A stretch of DNA of 64,000 nucleotides from Glycomyces sp. TRM65418 (GTDB taxonomy: Bacteria > Actinomycetota > Actinomycetes > Mycobacteriales > Micromonosporaceae), in assembly GCF_019710475.1 (NCBI RefSeq), contig NZ_JAJFAX010000002.1, forward strand, positions 310,001 to 374,000, read 5' to 3'. The stretch's first letter is position 1. Every line of letters starts with the position of its first letter. The position numbers were made by a program, and so were the translations under genes. This document shows positions 47,026 to 55,188 of the stretch, piece by piece. The notes beneath the pieces were generated by a model. That model had not been told where the DNA came from and did not search any database. It saw nothing but the letters and a program-made list of their open reading frames with translations.

Positions 47026-47772
47026 GTGATCGTCGCAGACCAGCGCCGCACCGAGGCCCCCGCGGAGGCCTGGCGGCCCTTCGTCCCGAGGCGGCCGCGC
47101 TCATGGCTCCCCGAGATCGTCATGGCCGTCGCCTTCATCGCGCTGACGATCCCGCTCACCTGGCCCAGCCCCCTCGTCCACCTCGACATCCGGATCCGCG
47201 ACCTCGCCGACGCCCACCGACCCCCCCTCGCCGAGGACATCGCCGTCATCACCAACATGCTCGGCCAAGGCGGCGTGCTCGGCACCGCCGCCCTCGGACT
47301 CGCCGCCTACCTCGGCTGGCGCGGCCGCAACGTCCGACCCCTCGTCGCCTTCCTCACCGCCTACGCCATGGCCGGCGCCGTCCTCGTCGTCAAAGACGCC
47401 CTGCCCCGCGTCTACCCGCACTGGCCCGAGATCACCGACCCCCCGTACGCCGACGCCGCCCAAGCCGTCCTCTTCACCACCCTCGAACCCGCCGGCGCCT
47501 ACCCCTCAGGCCACGTGCTCAACACCATCGTCTGGTACGGGTTCATCATCTTCCTCGTCGGCGGCCACATGCGCGCCTGGCAGCGCGGGCTCCTGCGCTA
47601 CGCGCCCCCCGTGATCGTCACCTTCTCGACCACCTACCTCGGATTCCACTGGTTCACCGACACCCCCGCCGGACTGTTCCTCGGCGTCATCATCCTCCGC
47701 GTCGTTCAACGCATCCCTTGGGACACAATAGAACTGCCACTCTGGCTCGAGCCCGAACGACGATATCGGTAA
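47026..47772 (+). CDS. PAP2-family membrane phosphatase
   Basis: 248 residues with five or six membrane helices. The acid-phosphatase signature is spread over KDALPRVYP, YPSGHVLNT and the last motif TYLGFHWFTDTPAG, in which the usual Ser-Arg is not conserved but the catalytic His and Asp are. Members dephosphorylate lipid phosphates such as undecaprenyl pyrophosphate or phosphatidate, facing the outside of the membrane. Recycling of the lipid carrier for wall polymers would fit the window, but is unproven. Confidence 0.88.
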   Translation: MIVADQRRTEAPAEAWRPFVPRRPRSWLPEIVMAVAFIALTIPLTWPSPLVHLDIRIRDLADAHRPPLAEDIAVITNMLGQGGVLGTAALGLAAYLGWRGRNVRPLVAFLTAYAMAGAVLVVKDALPRVYPHWPEITDPPYADAAQAVLFTTLEPAGAYPSGHVLNTIVWYGFIIFLVGGHMRAWQRGLLRYAPPVIVTFSTTYLGFHWFTDTPAGLFLGVIILRVVQRIPWDTIELPLWLEPERRYR

Positions 47773-47796
47773 CGCGAACCCGCAACCCGCACGCGG

Positions 47797-47802
47797 TATC
47801 TT
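47797..47802 (+). promoter_or_regulatory. -10 box of leaderless APC permease gene
   Basis: TATCTT, 6 nt before ATG 47809. Confidence 0.5.
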
Positions 47803-47808
47803 CAACCC

Positions 47809-49050
47809 ATGCCAACCCCGCCGCGAGCACGGCCACCGCTCCAACGCCGCCTCGGCCTCCCCTCCGCGATCGCGATCGGACTCGCGTCCATGCTCGGAGC
47901 CGGCGTCTTCGCCGTCTGGGGCCCCGCCGCACTCGCCGCCGGATCCGGACCCGGCCTCCTCGCCGCGCTCACCCTCGCCGGAGGCATCGCCTACTGCAAC
48001 GCCCGCTCCACGGCCCGCCTCGCCGCCCGCTACCCGCAGGCGGGCGGCGCCTACGTGTACGGCACCCGCCGAATCAACCCCGCCGTCGGATTCACCGCCG
48101 GATGGGCCTTCCTCGTCGGCAAAACCGCCTCCGCCGCCGCCATGGCCCTGACCCTCGGCGCCTACCTGCTGCCCGACCACCCCCGGGCGATCGCCGCGGC
48201 CGCCGTGGTCGCCCTCTGCGCCATCAACCTGCTCGGCGTCAAGAAGACCGCGCTCGCCTCGGCCGTGTTCGCCGCGAGCACGCTCGCCGTGCTCGCCGCC
48301 GTCGTCGTCGCGGGGCTGACCGGGCCCGTGGCCGCGCAGCCCCTCGGCGACACCCACTTCTGGGGCATTCTGACCGCCGCGGGGTTCATCTTCTTCGCGT
48401 TCGCCGGGTACGCCCGCGTCGCCACGCTCGGGGAAGAGGTCACCGATCCCGAGCGGACCATCCCCAGGGCCATCCCGATCGCCCTCGGCATCACCTTCGC
48501 CGTGTACCTGCTCGTCGCGGTGACCGCCCTGATCGTGCTCGGCCCGGGCATGCTCGCCGCATCGACCGCGCCCCTGAGCGACCTCGCCGGGGCCGGGGCC
48601 CCCGCGCTCAAGCCGCTCGTGGCCGTCGGCGCGGGCGTCGCCGTCGCCGGGGTCCTGCTCAGCCTCCTCGCCGGCATCGGGCGGACCTCGCTCGCGATGG
48701 CACGCGACCGGCGGCTCCCGGGCGGCCTGGCGGCGGTCTCCGAACGCTTCGGGGTCCCCTGGGCCGCCGAGCTCGCCGCGAGCGCCCTCGTCCTCGTCCT
48801 GGTCTCCACACTGGACCTGCGAGGGGCGATCGGGTTCTCGAGCTTCTGCGTGCTGATCTACTACGCGGTCGCGAACGCCTCGGCCGTCACTCTCGACCGG
48901 CGCGCCCCGATCCCGTGGCTCGGGCTCGCCGGCTGCCTGCTGGTCGCCGTGAGCCTGCCGTGGGCCGCAGTGCTGGGCGGCCTGGCGGTCTTCGCGGTGG
49001 GCGCGGCCTGGTACGCCGTCACCGAACGCCGAGCCGCCGAATCCCACTGA
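47809..49050 (+). CDS. APC-superfamily amino acid permease
   Basis: 413 residues, about 12 membrane helices. The first helix holds the substrate/ion loop AIGLASMLGAGVFAVWG (the G-x-G-x-F kind), and helix 6 carries FIFFAFAGYARVATLGEEV, a hallmark of the family, followed by DPERTIPRAIPIALGI. It takes up or exchanges an amino acid or amine using the proton gradient. It is a little shorter than the usual 440-500 aa. Substrate unknown. Confidence 0.88.
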   Translation: MPTPPRARPPLQRRLGLPSAIAIGLASMLGAGVFAVWGPAALAAGSGPGLLAALTLAGGIAYCNARSTARLAARYPQAGGAYVYGTRRINPAVGFTAGWAFLVGKTASAAAMALTLGAYLLPDHPRAIAAAAVVALCAINLLGVKKTALASAVFAASTLAVLAAVVVAGLTGPVAAQPLGDTHFWGILTAAGFIFFAFAGYARVATLGEEVTDPERTIPRAIPIALGITFAVYLLVAVTALIVLGPGMLAASTAPLSDLAGAGAPALKPLVAVGAGVAVAGVLLSLLAGIGRTSLAMARDRRLPGGLAAVSERFGVPWAAELAASALVLVLVSTLDLRGAIGFSSFCVLIYYAVANASAVTLDRRAPIPWLGLAGCLLVAVSLPWAAVLGGLAVFAVGAAWYAVTERRAAESH

Positions 49051-49140
49051 AGCCGCAGCGGACCGGCCGCCGTGGACCGGTCAAAGCCGGCAAGCGCCTC
49101 GGGACGGACCGCCGGCCGGCCGCCATCGCGGCGATATCGG

Positions 49141-49536
49141 TCAGCGGGCGGCGCGGCGCTGGTCCCGGGCCGCGCGGAGCCGCCGGACGACCGCCGGCTG
49201 CTCCGCCGCCGCCTCCGGGTGGTCGATGAGCCGCGCCAGATGCTGGTAGTACCGCTCGGGAGTGAGCTCCAATTCGTCCGCGATCGCCTGCGTCTTCGCG
49301 CCCGACGCCCGCCACCACTTCGCCTCGAACGCGAGGATCCGCGACTCCAGCGAACTCAGCTTGGCCTCGGATTCGCGCCGGGGCCGCGCCTCCTGCCCCG
49401 ACCGCTGCGGCGCCTCCCGTGCCGGACGGGAGGCCTCCTGCGGCCCGCGCGAAGAACGCGGCGCCGACACGGCATCCCCCTCACCCACCTGGCGCGCACG
49501 CGAAACTGGCTTGGCGGGGCGGTGAGCGGAAGGCAT
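49141..49536 (-). CDS. DUF3263-containing protein, putative DNA-binding
   Basis: 131 residues. The first 55 are disordered and rich in Arg/Ser/Pro/Ala. Residues about 60-131 match DUF3263: LESRILAFEAKWWRASGAKT, AIADELELTPERYYQHLARL and a basic end VRRLRAARDQRRAAR. In other actinomycetes DUF3263 proteins are helix-turn-helix-like and sigma-factor-like in size. A perfect AAGGAG sits 5 nt before the ATG. It follows the HAD phosphatase gene by 9 nt, so they are probably co-transcribed. Confidence 0.85.
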   Translation of the reverse strand: MPSAHRPAKPVSRARQVGEGDAVSAPRSSRGPQEASRPAREAPQRSGQEARPRRESEAKLSSLESRILAFEAKWWRASGAKTQAIADELELTPERYYQHLARLIDHPEAAAEQPAVVRRLRAARDQRRAAR

Positions 49537-49545
49537 GGGAACTCC

Positions 49546-50331
49546 TTATTCGATCCAGTCGATCAGGTCCGCCACCGAATCCTTGACGTGGTTCGGACGG
49601 AAGGGGTAGCGCTCGACTTCTTCAATAGTGTCAGTGACCCCCGACAGAACGAGGACCGTCTCGAGCCCCGCTTCGAGGCCCGACAGCACGTCGGTGTCCA
49701 TCCGGTCCCCGATCATCACCGTCGATTCCGAGTGGGCCCCGATGCGCCGCAACGCGTTGCGCATCATCAGCGGGTTCGGCTTGCCCACGAAGTACGGGTC
49801 CTGCCCGGTCGCGGCAGTGATCATCGCCGCAACCGCGCCGCACGCCGGCAGAATGCCCTCCAGCGACGGGCCGGTCGTGTCCGGGTTGGTGCAGATGAAC
49901 CGCGACCCGGCCTTGATCAGCCGCGAAGCCGTCGTGAGCGCCCCGAAGTCGTACCGCCGGGTCTCACCGAGCACCACGTAATCCGGGCGGTAGTCGGTGA
50001 GCACGAAACCGATCTCGTGCAGGGCCGTCGTCAGGCCCGCCTCGCCGATGACGTACGCGGACCCCTTGGGGCGCTGCGAGTGCAGGAAGTCCGCCGTGGC
50101 CATGGCCGAGGTGTAGATGTTCTCCGCCGGCACCTCGAGCCCCGAGTTCTTCAGTCGCGCATGCAGGTCGCGCGGGGTGTAGATCGAGTTGTTCGTGAGG
50201 ACGAGGAACCGCTTCCCCGCGGACTGCAGCTTCTCGATGAGCTTGTTGGCGCCCGGGACGGGAACCCCCTCGTGGACGAGCACGCCGTCCATGTCCGAGA
50301 GCCAGCTGTCGAAGGGTCCAGGTGTAGTCAT
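49546..50331 (-). CDS. HAD-superfamily IIA phosphatase (NagD-like)
   Basis: 261 residues. HAD motif I SDMDGVLVHEG (DxD), motif II in LVLTNNS, a C2 cap domain in the middle (YVIGEAGLTTALHEIGF), then FVGKPNPLMMRNAL (motif III Lys) and MIGDRMDTDVLSG (motif IV). NagD-like members hydrolyse nucleotide or sugar phosphates. The start at 50331 (MTTPGPFDSW) matches the family's beginning; ATG 50340 is an alternative. Substrate unknown. Confidence 0.9.
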   Translation of the reverse strand: MTTPGPFDSWLSDMDGVLVHEGVPVPGANKLIEKLQSAGKRFLVLTNNSIYTPRDLHARLKNSGLEVPAENIYTSAMATADFLHSQRPKGSAYVIGEAGLTTALHEIGFVLTDYRPDYVVLGETRRYDFGALTTASRLIKAGSRFICTNPDTTGPSLEGILPACGAVAAMITAATGQDPYFVGKPNPLMMRNALRRIGAHSESTVMIGDRMDTDVLSGLEAGLETVLVLSGVTDTIEEVERYPFRPNHVKDSVADLIDWIE

Positions 50332-50377
50332 GCTCAACATCTTGCCATCGGTCGGGGAAATCAGCGAGCAGCGGACG

Positions 50378-50383
50378 TAAAGT
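50378..50383 (+). promoter_or_regulatory. -10 box of the small membrane protein gene
   Basis: TAAAGT, 7 nt before GTG 50391; leaderless start expected. Confidence 0.45.
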
Positions 50384-50390
50384 GGTGGCC

Positions 50391-50486
50391 GTGGAGACGG
50401 CATTGACGGCCGTGCTCGTCATCGCCGCAGGCGCCATGGCGGGCGCAATCGGCTACTGGACCATTCGAACCGCGAGGAACAAATGA
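50391..50486 (+). CDS. 31-residue single-pass membrane peptide
   Basis: GTG start 7 nt after a TAAAGT box, then a hydrophobic stretch (LTAVLVIAAGAMAGAIGYW) and a basic end TIRTARNK. The stop overlaps the ATG of the nitrobindin gene (ATGA), giving translational coupling. Two further in-frame GTGs at 50382 and 50385 are open. The N-out, basic C-in arrangement fits a genuine small membrane protein. I do not recognise a family; the function may be regulatory or simply to couple translation. Confidence 0.55.
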   Translation: METALTAVLVIAAGAMAGAIGYWTIRTARNK

Positions 50487-51073
50487 GCGAGCGCGAAGTA
50501 CCGACGGAATTCGCCTCGACCTTCCAGAAGGTCGAGCCCTACCCCTTCGAAGAAACCGACGACCTGCGTCAGGGCCCCAACCTGCACGACGACCTCCTCC
50601 CGCTCCTGCCCCTGGTCGGCCGCTGGCGCGGCCGGGGCCAAGGCGGCTACCCCGATTCGGAGGACTTCCTGTACGCCCAGGAGATCAGCTTCCTCCACGA
50701 CGGACGACCGTTCCTGCGCTACCACGCCCGCTCGTGGATCATCGACGTCGACGGCAAGCCCGTGCGCCCCGCGGCACAGGAGACCGGGTGGTGGCGTGTG
50801 ACCAAGGGCGAGGACCCGAAGCGGCCCGAGGTCGAAGTGCTGCTGGCTCACCCTACGGGCATCCTCGACCTGTACTACGGGCATGTGGACGGCACCCAGA
50901 TCGAGATCGCCACCGACGCGGTGGTGCGCAGCCCGCAGGCCAAAGAGGTCACCGCAGGCAAGCGCCTCTACGGCATCGTCGAAGGCGCCCTCATGTACGC
51001 CCAGGAGATGGCCGCCGAAGGCAAGCCGCTGAGCCCGCACTTGAGCGCCAGCCTCACACGGGTGGCCGGCTGA
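50483..51073 (+). CDS. Nitrobindin-family heme-binding beta-barrel protein
   Basis: 196 residues of the FABP-like/THAP4 nitrobindin fold. The family signature G-x-W-x-G-x-G-x-G-x-Y is LVGRWRGRGQGGYP near residue 45, followed by QEISFLHDGRPFLRY and, later, EVLLAHPTGILDLYYG. Bacterial members bind ferric heme and can handle nitric oxide or peroxynitrite. The gene is preceded by the coupled 31-aa membrane peptide and ended by a strong hairpin. Confidence 0.85.
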   Translation: MSEREVPTEFASTFQKVEPYPFEETDDLRQGPNLHDDLLPLLPLVGRWRGRGQGGYPDSEDFLYAQEISFLHDGRPFLRYHARSWIIDVDGKPVRPAAQETGWWRVTKGEDPKRPEVEVLLAHPTGILDLYYGHVDGTQIEIATDAVVRSPQAKEVTAGKRLYGIVEGALMYAQEMAAEGKPLSPHLSASLTRVAG

Positions 51074-51093
51074 GACGGGTCGGATTGATGGTT

Positions 51094-51127
51094 GCGGGCG
51101 GTCGGGCTGGTGTGCCCGACCGCCCGC
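51094..51127. terminator. Hairpin 2 of copy II / nitrobindin terminator
   Basis: Perfect 13-bp stem GCGGGCGGTCGGG with an 8-nt loop, 20 nt after the nitrobindin stop. Confidence 0.75.
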
Positions 51128-51156
51128 GTGTTCCGCGGAAGGCATGGTCCTGCGGG

Positions 51157-51188
51157 GACCGCGCGCGGGCGGCTTCCCGCGCGCGGTC
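51157..51188. terminator. Hairpin 1 of copy II
   Basis: Perfect 13-bp stem GACCGCGCGCGGG with a 6-nt loop; the 5' arm is identical to that of hairpin 1 in copy I. Confidence 0.65.
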
Positions 51189-51500
51189 TCGGTATGGCGA
51201 CGTTCGCGAATCCCCTTCTGTCGCCGCCATCCCGCAGGGCCAGATGGCTTTTTTGTTTCAACCCTGACACGCTCTGCGATTGACCGGCAACAGCGAGTTT
51301 CTTCCTGTGGATAACTTTCCGCCCAGGGGTTTCCATGCTGGTCTCGGCCTTGGGGGCAGTGGTGGTCAGGGCCTTGGCGGCGATGCTTCGGCGGTGCATC
51401 TTCCAACCGTGTCACGGGCTGTAGATGAGTGACAACCTTGGGCTCTCCGCCTGTGGATAACCCTGGGGATTCGCTTGTCGTTGCAGGTCAGCGGCTCGGC

Positions 51501-53849
51501 TTAGAAGTCGCCCGGCCACAGGTCGTCCTCTTCTTTCTCCTTGGCTGCCGACTTCGGGGCCAGGACCGTCGACTGCAGCGGGCCTTCTCCCGCTTTCAAG
51601 AGGAGGTCGAGGATCGCGACTGCGCCCTTCTTGTGCAGCGGCTCGTTGCCGTTGCCGCACTTGGGGCTCTGGATGCAGCTCGGGCAGCCGAGCTTGCAGT
51701 CGCAGTCGGCGATCGCGTCCTTCGTGGCGCTCAGCCAGTCCCGCCATTTGCGGAAGGCCTGCTCCGCGAAGCCAGCGCCCCCGGGGTGGCCGTCGTAGAC
51801 GAAGACCGTCGGGAGTTCCGTGTCCATGTGCACGGCGGTCGAGAGGCCGCCGATGTCCCACCGGTCGCAGGTCGCAATGAGCGGGAGTAGCCCGATCGAC
51901 GCGTGCTCGGCCGCGTGGAGCGAACCCGCGAGATCGGTGATGCCTTCCAGCGCTTCGGGTGCCACCGTCCACCAGACCGCCACGGTCCGGAGGGTCTGCG
52001 GCGGCAGGTCGAGCGCCTGCGTGTCGATGACCTCCCCGGAAGGGATCCGCCGGCGCTGATAGGAGATGACGTTCGAGGTGACCTCGACTTCCCCCAATAC
52101 GAGCGCGACGTCGCCCATGTCCAGGCGTTCCCGCTCCGCCAGGACCTCCAGGTGCGTGATCTCCTGGGCACTGGTCGTCCACGGCGGCTTCGCCGCGTGG
52201 ACCAGCGCCAAGCCGTCGTCCAAGTCCAGGTCGTCGACGATGTAGGACTCGCCCTGATGCAGGTACAGCGCGCCCCGGTGGACCAGGCGGTGCGAGGCCG
52301 CCGCGTCGATCGTGCCGATGAGCCTGCCGGTGCTCGTCTCGGCGATGTCCACGCCCATCGGGCCCGAGCCGCGGAGTGTGACCTCGGGGCGCTCCGAGCC
52401 GATCCAGTAGTACCGGCCTCCGGGCCGGCAGCGCAGCAGCTTCTGCTCGCAGAGCTGCTCGGCCACTGCCTTGCTGCCCGGGATCGCCGCCAGGTCGGAT
52501 TCGCGCAGCGGGAGTTCTTCCGCCGCCAGGCACAGGTGCCCGGCCAGGACGTACGGGTTCGACGGGTCGCACACGCTGGCCTCCACCGGGCGGTCGAAGA
52601 TCGCCTCCGGGTGGTGGACCAGGTACGTGTCGAGGGGGTCGTCCTTCGCCAGCATCACCGCCAGCGCCTCGGTGTCGCCCCGTCCCGCCCTGCCGATCTG
52701 CTGCCAGAACGAGGCGAGCCGGCCCGGGTAGCCGCACAGCAGGACGGCGTCCAGGCCCGTCACGTCGATGCCGAGTTCCAGCGCGTTGGTGGTGGCCACG
52801 CCCAGGAGCCTCCCTTCGCGCAGGTCCGCTTCGAGGTCGCGTCGGTGCTCGCGCAGGTAGCCCGCCCGGTATGCGGCGATCCTGTCCGCCGCCGGGTCGG
52901 CGCCGAGTCTCGCTTTGGCTTCTGCCGCAATGATTTCCGCGCCTCTGCGGGAAGGCACGAACGCGAGGGTCCGCACGCCTCGGCGTACGAGTTGCGCCAG
53001 CATCCGTGCCGTCTCGCTCAGTGTGGACGCCTGCTGGGGTTCGCCTTCGATCTCGTACGTGACCGGCTCCCACAGGGCGACCGTCGCCCCCGGTGACGGC
53101 GAGGCGTCCTCGGTCACCGCGACGGCGGGGCGTCCGGTGAGGACCGACAGGGACGCCGCCGGGTCGGCCGCGGTCGCGCTGGCCGCGATCACCGTGGGGT
53201 TCGCGCCGTAGTGCTCGGCGAGGCGGAGCAGGCGTCGGAGGGTGAGGGCCACGTGGGCGCCGAAGACGCCGCGGTAGACGTGGCATTCGTCGACCACGAC
53301 GTATTTCAGGTGCTTCAGGAGTGAGCGCCACATGCGGTGGCGGGGGAGGAGCGAGTGGTGGAGCAGGTCGGGGTTCGAGAGGATCAGGTTCGCGAAGCGC
53401 TGGGCCCATTGGCGGTGTTCGAACGGGGTGTCGCCGTCGACGATCGCGGGGATGAGGCCGGGCACCTGGAATTCGCTCACGGCTCGGGCCTGGTCGGCCG
53501 CGAGGGCCTTCGTCGGGGCGAGGTAGAGGGTCCTGCCTTCGCCGGCCTGAGAGCCGGGGGTCGGTCCGGTGGCGGCTTCGGTGAGGAGCGGCAGGAGGTA
53601 GGCGAGGCTCTTGCCGGAGGCGGTGCCGGTGGCGACGACGACGTCGCGGCCTTCGAAGGCGTGGGTCGCGGCTTCGGCCTGGTGGGGCCAGGGCCGGGTG
53701 ATCCCGGTGTCCGCCAAGGCGTCGCGGACTTCGGGGGGCACCCATTCGGGCCATGCGGTGCGCACCGACTCGCGGGGTGGGAGGCGGCGCAGATGGCGCA
53801 GGCCTCCGTCCTCGCTTTCGAGGGCGGCGATGAGCTGGTCGACGGGCAC
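51501..53849 (-). CDS. DEAH-type helicase with DUF1998 zinc domain (YprA/MrfA-like)
   Basis: 782 residues. Superfamily 2 helicase: motif I ATGTASGKSLAY, TLYLAPTKALAADQ, motif II VVVDECHVYRG, motif III AASATAADP, then LAFVPSRRGAEII, ATTNALELGIDV and QQIGRAGRG. The C-terminal DUF1998 region carries the four-Cys cluster CDCKLGCPSCIQSPKCG. Bacillus MrfA, with this layout, excises mitomycin-type DNA lesions, so a role in DNA repair is likely. The GTG start at 53849 lies 6 nt after CATCAT, a weak -10. A helicase of this kind lies divergently next to bldG in Streptomyces as well (from memory). Confidence 0.9.
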   Translation of the reverse strand: MPVDQLIAALESEDGGLRHLRRLPPRESVRTAWPEWVPPEVRDALADTGITRPWPHQAEAATHAFEGRDVVVATGTASGKSLAYLLPLLTEAATGPTPGSQAGEGRTLYLAPTKALAADQARAVSEFQVPGLIPAIVDGDTPFEHRQWAQRFANLILSNPDLLHHSLLPRHRMWRSLLKHLKYVVVDECHVYRGVFGAHVALTLRRLLRLAEHYGANPTVIAASATAADPAASLSVLTGRPAVAVTEDASPSPGATVALWEPVTYEIEGEPQQASTLSETARMLAQLVRRGVRTLAFVPSRRGAEIIAAEAKARLGADPAADRIAAYRAGYLREHRRDLEADLREGRLLGVATTNALELGIDVTGLDAVLLCGYPGRLASFWQQIGRAGRGDTEALAVMLAKDDPLDTYLVHHPEAIFDRPVEASVCDPSNPYVLAGHLCLAAEELPLRESDLAAIPGSKAVAEQLCEQKLLRCRPGGRYYWIGSERPEVTLRGSGPMGVDIAETSTGRLIGTIDAAASHRLVHRGALYLHQGESYIVDDLDLDDGLALVHAAKPPWTTSAQEITHLEVLAERERLDMGDVALVLGEVEVTSNVISYQRRRIPSGEVIDTQALDLPPQTLRTVAVWWTVAPEALEGITDLAGSLHAAEHASIGLLPLIATCDRWDIGGLSTAVHMDTELPTVFVYDGHPGGAGFAEQAFRKWRDWLSATKDAIADCDCKLGCPSCIQSPKCGNGNEPLHKKGAVAILDLLLKAGEGPLQSTVLAPKSAAKEKEEDDLWPGDF

Positions 53850-54120
53850 CGTCCAATGATGCCGCAGACCTCCGACAGGGCCGCCGCGAGCGCGTCCGCC
53901 GGTGGTGACGCGTCCGCGTTCCGGTCGCCCGCTCCCGGCTCCCGTCGGCTCGGAACGCAGTACGCTTATGGGCCAAGACACCGTGCACCCGGGCTCGGGG
54001 TCCCGGCCCGGCCGGGTCTCGGCCGTGGTCCGGTTCGTGCGCTTCGTGTGCGGCCCGCTGCCGGGGCCGGAGGCGTTGTCGTGACTCGCAGGCTTCGTCG
54101 AGACGAGACAAGGAGACGGC

Positions 54121-54480
54121 GTGAGGGGAACATCAGGCGACGGCGCCGCGGGGCCCGAGCTCGGGCTCGGTCTGTCCGAGGTCGGTGAGTACGCGGTCAT
54201 CAGCGTCACCGGCGAGATCGACATGTACACCGCCCCGCAGTTGCGCGAGGCCGTCCGCCAGCTCGCCTCCGAGGGCCGTATGCGGGTCGCGATCGACTTG
54301 ACGCCGACGGAGTTCTGCGATTCGACGGGTCTGGGCGTGCTCATCGGGGCGCGGCGGCGTCTCTCCGATTCCGGCGGGAGCCTGGTGGTCGTCTGCGCGA
54401 ATCCGCGCATCAGGAAGCTCTTGGATCTCACCGGACTGGACAAGGTGCTCGATGTCCGGGAAGCGGTGCCCGGCGAGTGA
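54121..54480 (+). CDS. Anti-sigma factor antagonist, BldG-like
   Basis: 119 residues with a single STAS domain (about 15-110). The phosphorylatable Ser is Ser68 in FCDSTGLGVLIG, the usual place. Start GTG 54121 has AAGGAG 6 nt upstream. The position, directly before an anti-sigma kinase and between a helicase and a proton pyrophosphatase gene, matches the Streptomyces bldG locus, where BldG controls development and sigma-factor release. Orthology is likely but rests on synteny recalled from memory and on the domain. Confidence 0.88.
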   Translation: MRGTSGDGAAGPELGLGLSEVGEYAVISVTGEIDMYTAPQLREAVRQLASEGRMRVAIDLTPTEFCDSTGLGVLIGARRRLSDSGGSLVVVCANPRIRKLLDLTGLDKVLDVREAVPGE

Positions 54481-54995
54481 ACGGCTCCAAGCACGACCGC
54501 GCAGGGGGACGGGCGGAGCCGGCGACCGTCCGGTTCGCCTTCACTCCCGCCGCCGCCTACGTTCGGGCCGCCCGGCTCGTGGCCGCCGATGTGGCGGCGC
54601 ACGCGGGGGTGGCCACGGGGTTGCTCGACGAGGTGCGTCAGGCCGTGGGCGAGGCGTGCACGCGCGCGGTGCTGCGGCATCGTGACCGGGGGATCGAGGA
54701 TCTCGTGCGCGTGGAATTCGCGATCGGTGATCGTTTCGTTGCGAGAATCACGGATAATGCGCAGGAGCTGCGCGCGCGGCCGAGCGGCGGGTTCGGGGTG
54801 AACGCGGGGCGCGGCGATGCGCGAGCGAACGATCACGACACGCTCGAAGAGGACACGCTCTCGGAGGAGATCACGCTCATCGTCCTCGGCGGGCTGGTGG
54901 AAGACCTGGTCGTGACGGGTCCGGACGCGAACGGCGGCACCACCGTCAGCATGAGCTGGCCCCTGCCGGGGTCGGGTTCGGCCGCCGATCACTGA
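54477..54995 (+). CDS. Anti-sigma factor / serine kinase (HATPase type)
   Basis: 172 residues, starting with GTG that overlaps the antagonist stop by 4 nt. The first 20 residues are flexible. A HATPase_c_2 fold follows, with helix LLDEVRQAVGEACTRAVLRH in the N-box position (the usual Asn is replaced by Thr) and RITDNAQELRARP in the place of the ATP-binding D-x-G. These deviations suggest weak or absent kinase activity. It should bind a sigma factor and the antagonist just upstream, as SCO3548 does beside bldG (recalled). Confidence 0.8.
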   Translation: MNGSKHDRAGGRAEPATVRFAFTPAAAYVRAARLVAADVAAHAGVATGLLDEVRQAVGEACTRAVLRHRDRGIEDLVRVEFAIGDRFVARITDNAQELRARPSGGFGVNAGRGDARANDHDTLEEDTLSEEITLIVLGGLVEDLVVTGPDANGGTTVSMSWPLPGSGSAADH

Positions 54996-55188
54996 GGCGT
55001 TCCACACCACCCTCCACGGGCGTGACCGTCCCCACTCGCAAAGCCCTCACATCGTTACACTCCGCACGTTATGAGTGCCCGGCTGCGAAGCCGGCTCCGG
55101 CCGCGCCGTCCTACCCGTCCCGCGGCCCCACACGTGTCTGGTTACCGGCGGCGCGGTGCCCCGCGCCGCCACCATATGGAGGAACTAC

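Larger units (their letters stand above)
51094..51461 (-). repeat. Composite intergenic element, copy II (inverted)
   Basis: Minus-strand order: 12-mer (51450-51461), a 134-nt spacer, 12-mer (51304-51315) flanked by CCTGGG and GAAACT...TTGCCGG, GGTTGA plus A tract (down from 51263), the block GCGGGATGGCGGCGACAGAAG (51235 downward), hairpin 1 (51157-51188), an AGGACC...GGAAC linker and hairpin 2 (51094-51127). The GC block is about 16 bp from hairpin 1, matching copy I. The spacer between the 12-mers is longer than in copy I. Confidence 0.7.
51074..51500. other. Convergent intergenic region holding copy II of the composite hairpin element
   Basis: A 427-bp non-coding gap between nitrobindin and the helicase gene. 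Read on the minus strand it has two GTTATCCACAGG 12-mers, an A tract, a GC-rich block and two hairpins in the same order as 20154-20440. The last 39 bp before the helicase stop hold nothing recognisable. Confidence 0.7.
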
